Shown piece after piece: positions 44,454 to 55,600 of a stretch of 64,000 nt of DNA. The translations under genes and the position numbers were made by a program. Source of the DNA: Mesostigma viride (lineage: Eukaryota > Streptophyta > Mesostigmatophyceae > Mesostigmatales > Mesostigmataceae); the NCBI GenBank assembly GCA_009746045.1, contig RPFO01000082.1:1624276-1688275 (forward strand), written 5' to 3'. The notes under the pieces are model-generated. The model saw nothing but the letters and a program-made list of their open reading frames with translations. It ran no database searches and was not told where the DNA came from. How positions within the stretch are numbered: position 1 is the first letter of the stretch; every line of letters starts with the position of its first letter.

Positions 44454-45814
44454 GTGAGAATGTTACCCGAGCGGTAACGAGGATTCGCACCGTTGATTTT
44501 AACATATGTTTCTTTTTTTGCGCCATTTGGCGAGCATCGACTGGAGCCTGAACCTAGCGGGGGGAATCGTGCGGGGGAATCTTGCGGGGGAATCTTGCGG
44601 GGAAAAATTCCGAACGTGAATTTAGCGAAGTCCTACTACATTTTTCTTGGGTATACGGTACTACAGTTTCGTCACTGAAAATTTTCTGTAGTTGCGTTGG
44701 TGTTTCGTACGTTCCGCTGAAATTTTCGTGTTCAGTGCCCAGATCACAATTTGATCCGGGCGCAAAATGATTGGCTGTACGGTACGAACCAAAAACGAAA
44801 TTTTAGTATCTAAGTTCCGCAGCGCTTGCTGAATTTGCCCCGGAAGCCCGGGGGCACTTTCCCCGCTGAAAAAGGTGTCCGCGGAAGCGTATTGTAGTGG
44901 CGTAGCATGACGTACGTTTGCATATCGGCATGCCAGACGAGGGCTCTTCAATGGTCGGTGGCCCGGCCAGTGGGCTCAGTCTCCATGTGTTATTCATGAT
45001 GTGTGTCATAGACAAATAAACTGGCATTCAGTTCTTATGCTTTCACATGTCACAACTTGGTGATTTTACGATGGCTAGTTGCTGGATGTCTCGTTCTCAT
45101 AGATGTGTATATCATTATACAGAGTGGTACCAAGTTTAAGCTCACTAGGACCTCAGTTCGTTGCTTGCTTGGAGGTGCGGTGCACTTTCTAGGAAGTGCG
45201 AGTCAGTTGTTGGCTGCTGACACATGTCACAGTTTTTTCGCCATATGATGTGCACCTCTCACACCACTTGGGAGACTTGTGTAGCATGGTGCAGCATAAC
45301 TGCCTGCCAGATTTCAAGCCAAACTGAGATCATTCGCACCACCTAGTATTTTTAAGTATACTAGAATTTCTCATCCCTTTCAGTCAATTTTAATAAACCC
45401 TTTCCCCCTTATTTTATCATGGTTTCAAGCCCCCCTGACCGTATTCATCATGCAGCCTATAAGGGAGAAGTGATGTTGGCACGGTACTGTCCCATAGTGG
45501 TTTCCCATACCTAGCCACCATGCCTTCTCCCGTGTGCCCTTGCTTGCTATGTATGCTTGGACAACTCAAACAGGAGTCAACACATCATGGGCTACATTCC
45601 GCGTTTTGGCAGTAATTTCAAGTGGGATTTCGATTTCGATTATGTCACGTTCGGAATATTCCCCCTCTAGTTTCCCCCGCCACGCTAGATTCCCCTGCTA
45701 GATTCCCCCCGCCATGTTCAGACTCCGTTCGATGCTCGCCAAATGGCGCAAAACGAACCGAATATTTTCATCGAACGATGCGAATCCTCGGTACCGCTCT
45801 AGAAAATTTCTCAC
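44454..45814. mobile_element. Non-autonomous DNA transposon with long terminal inverted repeats
   Basis: About 170 bases at 44454-44622 are the reverse complement, with mismatches, of 45646-45814. Matching blocks include GAGGATTCGCA, CGCCATTTGGCGAGCATCGA and the subterminal runs of GCGGGGGAATC. The internal 1 kb has no coding signal. Long TIRs with subterminal repeats suggest a MULE-like element. I could not see a convincing TSD. Confidence 0.7.
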
Positions 45815-46633
45815 ATATTCCTAGAAGACGTACTGTATGGACGACAGGACGTATGCAGTAGGTAGTTTGCCTCATCAGAGACACCCGCGCCGGCGGTAAC
45901 AGCAGCTGTCCACATGTACACCTACCACATTCACGTTCTGTCCACATGTACACCTACCACATTCATTTCGCCACTATAGATCTCTGCTGCCCTTGGGCGG
46001 CGTGGGAAACGACAACAACAACAACAACAACCACATTCATTTCGCTGGCTTGCTATGACCGCGTGGGATCAAACTGAACCGAACGGAACTGAACATTCAT
46101 GTGGAAATAATATTTATTATATTCCGCCAGGAGCGTCACCGTTACGAGAAAAAACAGGTGGCGGGCAGTGTCAGTGCGCTAACAAACAGCTCACAACTAC
46201 ACAAAACAGCTGTCTGACATGACTTCGATCGTCACCGGAGCCACCGTGCTGCCACGTTAGTCTACGCGAGTAACGCACTTGGCAGCACACTGGACACGGC
46301 CGGAAAAACAATCGATTGCCGGAATGCCAAGCGACAAAACAGCTGCCTCATCGATTGCCGGAATGCATAAACACAATGCAAAATGCTGCGATAATGACGT
46401 GATCCACCGGTTATCGCTACCTTGAGTGGAGGCCAAATCCTGTGTTCCTGCAGGTTTCATGTGCTATTACAACCTATGCTGCTATTTTTTACGGCAATAC
46501 CCTTTCGCTGTGCAATTAACTCATGCATGCGCAGAGCGTGGCGCAGAATATATATATAATATTCTCATCGATCGACGCAGATATGTTAATTTTAACTATA
46601 GAATCGAGCTTATTGTAGTTGGGGCCGCGCGGG
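45815..46633. other. Upstream region of the cyclase gene
   Basis: It contains a 32-base-period tandem duplication (CTGTCCACATGTACACCTAC at 45906 and 45938), an ACA microsatellite near 46011-46030, and AT-rich sequence with a TATATATA run at 46549-46556, about 80 bases before the proposed start codon. No other gene seen. Confidence 0.4.
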
Positions 46634-49600
46634 ATGCCATATTCTAATAGATTCATAAGAACTAGTGCCAATATCTCTTTCATAGTCTTTGTGATAGCGC
46701 TAGTGTGTTGCTATAATGCGATTTGTACGGCCGCCTGTCCGTGCGGGGTCTGCCCTTGTTATTGTCCATGCACCGACCGCCAAGCAACCCGCGTCGCCTT
46801 TGTCCAATACCAAGACTACAGCTCCGTGCAGCCCGATCAATCTTGGAGCCGCAATGGTCTTCAACTATATCATGGAGGGCAACAAGCAGCGCGGGAACGA
46901 GGCTTGCAGCTGGCGTCATATCGGCATTTCAGTGTATGCATATTATATAATATGGCCAGAAGTTGATCAATTAATCTCGATCTTTTATGCGAGATATTAA
47001 TTTTATATAATAAGATCTTAGCTTGTGTTAACCCACACACGATGATACATGTTGCTGCGCCTGCACTACATGTACAATAATGTTCTCGATTGTACGTGCT
47101 GCCTTTATTATCTACTTTCAATTCGTTGATCGATCCCGGCCCGGCCCTGCATGCCGGCGCCGTTAAAGTACGTACGCGTATCAGCTGGATTAATATTCCT
47201 CAAACTAGCTAGCGGGCCGGTACCTAACTAGACGTACGTCAACGTGTTGCATTCTCGTCTCGATTGGCAGGAGAAGGATGCCCGGCGGCTTCAGCGCGAA
47301 GTTTCGGACGGGTCGGCAGATGCGATTGTCACGATTTTGTACAATGATATGGTACGTGATCGAGGTCGCATCGCCTAATTAACTTTGTACGTACGGATGG
47401 ATGAAGCCCCGTTCTGTTGCCGCGGTTGCAGGCAGATTCTTGTTGTTAGTACCTATCTGTTGGCAGGGTTTGCGACTGAATCTCGGAGCAAGTGTATTTT
47501 GCCCCTACTTCCTCTCTCCTTGTAGCAGACCCGGTGGGTGGCCGGGTGGGGTGGGGTGGGGTGGGGTGGGGTGGGGTGGGGTGGGGTGGGGTGGGGTGGG
47601 GTGGGGTGGGGTGGGGTGGGGTGGGGTGGGTGGGGTGGGGTGGGGTGGGGTGGGGTGGGGTGGGGTGGGGTGGGGTGGGGTGGGGTGGGGTGGGGTGGGG
47701 TGGGGTCACTGGGGTGGGGTGGGGTCACTGGGGTGGGGTGGGGTGGGGTGGGGTGGGGTCACTGGGGTGGGGTGGGGTGGGGTGGGGTGGGGTGGGGTGG
47801 GTGGGGTGGGTGGGGTGGGGTGGGGTGGGGTGGGTGGGGTGGGTGGGGTGGGGTGGGGTGGGTGGGGTGGGGTGGGGTGGGGTGGGTGGGGTGGGGTGGG
47901 GTGGGGTGGGGTGGGTGGGGTGGGTGGGGTGGGTGGGGTGGGGTGGGGTGGGGTGGGGTCACTGGGGTCACTGGGGTCGGGTGGGGTGGGGTGGGGTGGG
48001 GTGGGGTGGGGTGGGGTGGGGTGGGGTGGGGTGGGTGGGGTGGGGTGGGTGGGGTGGGCCGGGTGGGGTGGGGTGGGGTGGGGTGGGGTGGGTGGGGTGG
48101 GTGGGGGGGTGGGGTGGGGTGGGGTGGGGTGGGGTGGGGTGGGGTGGGGTGGGTGGGGTGGGTGTGGGGGGTGGGGTGGGTGGGGTGGGGTGGGTGGGGT
48201 GGGTGGGGTGGGGTGGGTGGGGTGGGGTGGGGTGGGGTGGGGTGGGTGGGGTGGGGTGGGTGGGGTGGGTGGGGTGGGGTGGGGTGGGGTGGGTGGGGTG
48301 GGGTGGGGTGGGTGGGGTGGGGTGGGGTGGGGTGGGTGGGTGGGGTGGGGTCGGGTGGGGTCGGGTGGGGTCGGGTGGGGTCGGGTGGGGTCGGGTGGGG
48401 TCGGGTGGGGTCGGGTGGGGTCGGGTGGGGTCGGGTGGGGTGGGGTGGGAGGCCTCTTACCTCCCCCCTACTTGACTCAGTGGGGAGCTGGATCGGTTGT
48501 TCAACAGAACCCCCTCCGCCCCCCTCCATGAAGCCCCCCAGCCTCCGATTTGTGGGAGGGGGCTGCATGGAACCCTCAAAAACCATTTGGGGGGAGGTGG
48601 GGGTGGGGAGGTTGGACCAAGGGGTGCGGGGGGGGGGGGGCGGGGGGGGGAACCCTATACACACATGCACACACAAGCGTTGGGATTTGAAAATGGGGGT
48701 GGGTTGCAGGGTCTGACGACCCCCAACCTGACGCATTCACTCGTTCGGGATTGTCATGAACAGCCAACTGGCACTACAAATCATGCAGAGCAGCATGCTA
48801 GTAGCGGCGGCGTGCACGCATGCACGGCACTAACGTCATGCATCACCGTCCAAGGATAAAACACACATGAGTACTATATTTTATTTGGCCTTTTTTTCCC
48901 AGCAATATGCCAGACCCACCGTATGCAGTTTGCCTGCGTATATCGCTGACCCGCCTGTGGCTATGTATGTGGCTGGTGACTTCACGAGTTGTTAGCTAGG
49001 GTTGTTTGCTAGGGTTGTTGAACGAGAAGGTTCTTTAGCTGCTAAAAGCTGCAAGGCCAGAGGGCCATGCATGTTGCAATGGTTATGGGCGCATTCGTTA
49101 AATTGAACTGGTTGAGCTCATCCACTCATGATGTCCACACGTGTCCGGCCGGGTGTCCGCACATGTCCACAATACAGTGTCTGTGCACACTATAATGTCC
49201 CTGTACTGCACGTTCATGTAGTGCTGTTTTGGCCGTACATGTCCCACTGGACACGCTGTTTTTCCATGCATGCATTCATGTAACCAATGGTCAAGCTGCT
49301 GACCATGCACATCAGGATCATCTGTCACTGTATATATAGACCTGACAGTGTACATTCCACGGGTCCCCTGCCATTCCACGGTCACCTCCCGTTACCTGTT
49401 TACGTTTTTCTTATCTCGGATGGTCCAGTACATGGATGCCATCCTGGCAGCTGTCGCCAGGGGGGTCCCTGTCTATATCGTGGGGGGCACCACCGGCAAC
49501 CTGCTGAGCAGCCTGCGGCTCAAACTGTCCGCGCTCCGCTCCACCGCCGGTAACATACTTCCCTCGGCCGCCCCGGGCGCGCTCATAAACTTCGGCGTGC

Positions 49601-52600
49601 TGGTGGAGGATGCAGCACGCCAGCTGGCGTCCCGGCTCATCTCCCTGGGCATCCGCCGGATGGACTGCATGTACACCAGCGAGCAGAACACGGTGTCCCG
49701 CGCGCAGTGCGCTGCGCTGGAGCAGGCGTTTAGCGGCGCGGGCCTGGTGGGTGCCACGCGCCTGTGCACGCGCGCGTTCGTGCCCATGACGCAGGCCGTG
49801 GAGGCGATAGCAGCGGACATGGCGTCGCGCACGCCGGGGATCGGCGCCAACGAGACCGCCCTCGTGTTCATGGACACGGTCATGTACGAGCTGGTGAGGG
49901 ACATCAAGCTCGTCACGCACCTCTTGCAAGGATGCCACATGGCGGTCTTTGAGACATCGTCGTCGGCCCTGTGGGAGGCGCGCGCGGGGCGGCCGGTCAC
50001 TGTGGTGGACCGGCCACTGTATTCAGAGGCGTATGCGGCAGTCGCGCTGGCAGCCTATGAGCTACAGACGGGGCTTGCATTGACTGAGGACCTGCCGTCA
50101 TCCGTACGCGTGCTGTCCATGGGTGAGGTGAGTGCCATTGCATTGTGTGTATGCTGGTACTGCCTGCCCAAGATTTCAGCCCCAGTGCGTGCATATTTGC
50201 AGCACACTAACTACAGTTAGTTGTCGCCTGGTGCCTGGTTTCTGCCTGGTGACTGGGGCCGGGCCCTGATGGTGCCTTGCGCATGGGGCACGGGGCTTGA
50301 CAACCCACATCACCGGCTAATGCCGCCTGTACGTACGTACCGACCGACCGACCGACCGACCGACCGACCGACCGACCGACCGACCGACCGACCGACCGAC
50401 CGACCGACCGACCGACCGACCGACCGACCGACCGACCGACCGACCGACCGACCGACCGACCGACCGACCGACCGACCGACCGACCGACCGACCGACCGAC
50501 CGACCGACCGACCGACCGACCGACCGACCGACCGACCGACCGACTGACCGACCGACCGACCGACCGACCGACCGACCGACTGACTGCCTGCCTCCTTGCG
50601 TCTGCCGCGTGCGTGCGCGCCTATGCTCCTGCAGGTGAAGGCCGAGGACATGGTGCGCGAGGCCTGCCGCGAGGAGGGATACCCAGTGTGTGGCGACCCG
50701 GGCGTGGCCGACGTGTCGCCCGGCGGGTGCCCCTGTTTCCGCCCCTCGTCCATGCGGCTCCAGGTGCTGGCATCCATCCCGATTGAGACGGAGTTGCACG
50801 CGGAGATCATGGCGGGGTTGCTGGACGGGCAGAGGGACTTTGCGGGGACGTCGTATGAGTGGTACGAGTTGGATAGGTTTCCCTACCTAAATCAGGGGTG
50901 CTGGGTATTTCAGAAACATAGGTGGCCTGCGCTGGTTGTCTCCTTGATAGGTTGAGGAGCTTTGCCCTGGCTCGGAGTTCTGGCCCTTGTTCGGCCGAGG
51001 TTGTGGGTAATGTTCTTTCTGTGGTCAAGAGTATAACTGCTTCTATTAATTGCTCCCTGGTTGCTGCTACTTGGTCGCATATTTTATCGGTCACAGTAGA
51101 GATAATATGAGAGAGCATAATGGTGTCTCATGGATATCTTAAATGCATGTCACGTGCACGTATCGCAGGAGGTAAGCATGGAGCCCGCCTGCAGATCAGC
51201 ATCATTTCCCGATACTCTGCCACACGGACTGAAAGCTCTGGGTGCGGAAGTATGAGGGGGGGTGCCATTTTGTCGGAAGGGCATGATGCTGGTGGACAGG
51301 CTGCGTGTGACACGTCGAAGGCGCGTATTTTGGGGGGCAGAGGGATGGTGGCGTGGTGGGCGGGTGGGTGGGTGGGTTGGTGGGTGGGTGGGTGGGCGGG
51401 CAGGCGGGCGGGCGGGCAGGCGGCGGGCGGGCGGGCGGGCGGGCGGGCGGGCGGGCGGGCGGGCGGGCGGGCGGGCGGGCGGGCGGGCGGGCGGGCGGCG
51501 GGCGGCGGGCGGGCGGGCGGGCGGGCGGGCGGGCGGCGGGCGGGCGGGCGGGCGGGCGGGCGGGTGGGCGGGCCGGCGGGTGGGTGGGTGGGTGCATGGG
51601 TGGGTGGGTGGGTGGGTGGGTGGGTGGGTGGGTGGGTGGGTGGGTGGGTGGGTGGGTGGGTGGGTGGGTGGGTGGGTGGGGGTGGGTGGGTGGGTGGGTG
51701 GGTGGGTGGGTGGGTGGGTGGGGGCGGTGGGTGGGGCGGTGGGTGGGGCAGTGGGTGGGGCGGTGGGTGGGGTGGGTGGGTGGGTGGGCGGGGGGGGGGG
51801 GGGGGGAGGTAGGGGAGGTGAGGGGCGGGAGGGGGGGATGGGGGGGGAAAGAAGGTTGGGCAGAAAGGGTACGGGGGGGGGCAAGGGGGGGGGGGGGCGG
51901 GGGGCGGGGGGCTTGGTGACATGGGAAGGGGAGTAAGTTGCCCACACAGTATCATATTTTGACTGGGTGATCAATCGACCAAGTGGGTGCGTATCAATGC
52001 ATGCATGCGTCAAGGCTCGTGGGGCAGTGTGTTCTCTGCCATTGGCATGCCCTTGGATAGGATGCCCCGCCCATGAACAGCTGCGTGAAGGCTTGCGTGG
52101 ATCGCTTGGTTCAACAATCCGGCCTAGGACTGGGATTGAAATCACACTTCGGCAAACGCAAGTCTTGATCGAGCCAGTGTTGCCTACACCCGTTGCCCCT
52201 GCGTGCTTTGCCCGTGCGTCCTTTGCCCCTGCACGGCCGGCTATACCCGGCCCTGGCGGTCCTCCCACCACCACGCTGCAGGGACATGGCCACCGATGAG
52301 GCGTTCCAAGGCGGCTCGGCCGCCTCCTCCACTAATGCCTCCCTGTTGCACAATGATTGGTCGGCGGTGCTCTCCCTGGATCACTTTCTGGCGCCGGTGG
52401 ACCCTACCGTGGGTGCAGCGATGCAGCAGCTGGGTGCTGCCAAGACGGGCCGCCCCTACTGGCTGGGCATGGTGCGCGCAGACCGTTCCGCCTCCTCCCA
52501 GGACCTGCTCGGGAGGTTCCACGCTGACGGGTACCTGGGCACATCGCAGGACGCGTGGCGGTCCCTGGGTGCATTTGCCAGGAACCTGCTCGTCGGCCAG

Positions 52601-55600
52601 GCCAGCCAGGATGTGCTCATGTACATGCCATCGAATTTTCCCCCCGCGTGGGCGGGCATCCCCCCGCCGTTCCTGGATGGTTTCTTCCGCGACAACGTCT
52701 CGTTCCCGCCGGAGTTCTGGGACTACCCTGTCAGGGGGGCCTGGAGAATGGCACGGGCGTGTGGTCCAGGTTCCATGATGGCTGGCGGTCATTGCCGCCC
52801 GCAGCCAGAAAGCTGATGGACCACGGGGGCGACCACGAGGTTCCCACGGCAGGCAGGGATGATAAGCCTGTCTCCGCCCCCACGGTTACCATCAGGCCCG
52901 CCCCTGGGGTGACATCCACCCCTGCCCTCTATGTGAGCGCGCTGCAAGCCCTCCTGCGTCCGGCGGCTGCCAGCAAGCCCCCACCCTACAGCACCGTGGT
53001 CGTCGCGCCGATTGTTTCTGATGGCATTCCCCTTGCGCTGCAGGTGCTGCACGCAGTGACGCCGGCGGGCAGCCCGGCGGCCATGCAGCTTATCAGTGCC
53101 AAGTGCACGTCATCAGACTACCAGGCACTTGTGTACCCAGACAGCCTGGCGGGGGGAAGGCTGCACATGGGGTGCCTGGACTGGCAGGTAAGAATTTACT
53201 GTAGTAGTGGCCGAAAAAAATTACAAGACTTCTTTGTGAACGCACCCTCGTAGGGCTTTTATGCGTGGCTTCATCTGGGATCTGTCCATGCTTAGCCCTA
53301 AGCCCGCCCCTCCATTCCCCCCCACTCCCCTGGCCAGTCCGCAGGCAATGGGTCGAGGTCTAAGCTGCCCTTCACATTTTGACGTGGCCGTAGCTTACTC
53401 ACTCTTGTCTAGCTTGTCCCCTCCCATGCACGGACTTCCGCCCTCCACGCAGTCACCTGACAGTGCCTTCCTTCGCGCTGCCACTGTCCACATGGACTGT
53501 TGACATCCTCCGCCCCCACCACATATTGTCATCGCCCCCCTCCCCACTGCAGGTCCAGCTGGTCACCTATGGGGCGTACATGCTGAGCGTACTGCACGCG
53601 CGCACGATGGGCGAGCGGCTACTGCAGGGGGAGCTCCCGACGGGGGTGCTGGTGAGCAGGGCCTCGGCACAGCAGCGGCGCGCCGACTGCCTCCTGTACC
53701 GACGCGACCGCACGGAACAACTCTCGCTGGCCTCCTTCCCCATTTGTGACTACACGGCCGGGTGCGGCGCCAACGTGAGCACGCCTTGCTCAGGGAAGGG
53801 GGAGTGCCGCTTCCCGTCCGCGGAGAAGAACGCACAGTCGCAGGCCGGGCTGCTGCTGCCCTCGGTGGGCGCGTGTGTGTGTGCGAGCGGCCACGAGGGC
53901 GAGTTTTGTGAGATCCCAAAAGTCGTCCATGACAACGATCGGCTCATGCGGGTGCTGCTGGTGGTGGCGGGGCTGGTCGTGTTGGCGCTCGGGCTCATAG
54001 CCGGGTTCTTGTGGCTCCAGCGGTGCAGGCGCGCCTCGCTGGTGCACAAGCGGCGCAAGAAGATCGAGGAGAGGAAGAAGCGGCCACCCGCGCAGAACCA
54101 GCCCATGGCCGTCGTGTTCACCGATGTACGTCATCGTGGCGCTGGCGATGATGGTCAGCCTTCGGTTGTACCGATGCTGCATGGCTTGGGTTACTCATCA
54201 GTTGTGGGGATGGCGAGTGTGCGTAAACGGCTGTACGTCGCCATTCGGTTGGGTTCGATGATTGTCAGTAAATAACCGATTCATCAGCCATGTGCTTCCG
54301 TTCAGGGGGGGTGATTGTCGTTATTTCCCATCATGGACGGTTTGGCCGGTGGTGGTTGCTGCCCCGCTTGTCTCCATGGCTCGTGGCCCTTCCCTCAACC
54401 GGCACCATCCCTTGTCTTCGATCGCCTGCTGGATGTGGTTGCTATGACCGAGGACGCGCTCCCTGATGGTGTGCATGCTGAACGGGGGGTGCAGCTGAGC
54501 CGCGCCGCCATCAGCTACGTCATTGGCAGATCAGCGATGAACTACGATATTGACTCGCAAGCAAGCATGGCAGGCTTCCATGCTGGCCGAGCGAAGTCCA
54601 TCCGTGTTGTTCTTAGTTTCCCTATCTCCCCGCTCCTAATCCACCCAAAATGTTTCTGGGGATGCAACTTTTATAAACAGGCATGCAACTGGAGAAAGCA
54701 TAGGCTGGCTTGGAATACGTGCCAAGTATATGCTCACATGTCTGCGTGTGAGAGAGCAGGAGCAGGGGGGTGGGGGGTTGGGCCGGGGGGCAAGGAGGGG
54801 GGTCATAGTAATGCATGCTCAACCTCGTCTCTCCCTGGCACGCTTGCTGTTTGTCGCTTCTTGGATGCCTCTGCGCAGATGGAGGGATCCACCCCTTGCT
54901 CTCCTCTTTTCTGGTTTGACTCGTATCAACCTGTCTATGTCCTGGCATGGCCTGCCTCTGCCTCTGCGCAGATGGAGGGATCCACCCCTTGCTCTCCTCT
55001 TTTCTGGTTTGACTCGTATCAACCTGTCTATGTCCTGGCATGGCCTGCCTCTGCCTCTGCGCAGATGGAGGGATCCACCCCTTGCTCTCCTCTTTTCTGG
55101 TTTGACTCGTATCAACCTGTCTATGTCCTGGCATGGCCTGCCTCTGCCTCTGCGCAGATGGAGGGATCCACCCCTTGCTCTCCTCTTTTCTTGTTTGACT
55201 CGTATCAACCTGTCTATGTCCTGGCATGGCCTGCCTCTGCCTCTGCGCAGATGGAGGGATCCACCCCTTGCTCTCCTCTTTTCTGGTTTGACTCGTATCA
55301 ACCTGTCTATGTCCTGGCATGGCCTGCCTCTGCCTCTGCGCAGATGGAGGGATCCACCCCTTGCTCTCCTCTTTTCTTGTTTGACTCGTATCAACCTGTC
55401 TATGTCCTGGCATGGCCTGCCTCTGCCTCTGCACAGATTGAGGGATCCACCGCCCTGTGGGAGTGGGATTCAACCATCATGAGCCAGTGTGTCCAGATCC
55501 ATCACAGGGTAGGCCAGCATGAACCAGTGTGTCCAGATCCATCACAGGGTAGGCTAGCATGAACATTCCGGTTAGCTGTGGTCCTGCATGTCATGTCCAT

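Noticed and set aside
46716-47000. Alternative exon 1 frame of the cyclase (MRFVRPPVRAGS...)
   Set aside because: The other frame gives a signal peptide and binding-protein-like sequence and reaches a phase-compatible donor, so it is preferred.
47537-48447. Interstitial telomere block
   Set aside because: GGGGT does not match known green-algal or plant telomere repeats (TTTAGGG types), and the array sits inside an intron.
47401-48736. Gly-Val-Trp and Pro-Thr-His repeat proteins
   Set aside because: Translations of the GGGGT array in intron 2; all frames stay open because the unit lacks stops.
50221-50810. Pro-Thr-Asp and Gly-Arg-Ser repeat proteins
   Set aside because: Translations of the CGAC tetranucleotide array.
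51120-52274. Gly-rich and Pro-rich open frames
   Set aside because: Translations of the GGGC/GGGT array in cyclase intron 4.
54866-55450. CRISPR-like array
   Set aside because: The 93-base units are contiguous and nearly identical with no unique spacers, and the host is eukaryotic.
54315-55562. 415-codon stand-alone gene
   Set aside because: The open frame is the 93-bp array plus exon 7. It is better explained as part of the cyclase intron-exon structure because the frame, splice sites and FTD|IEGST join are exact.
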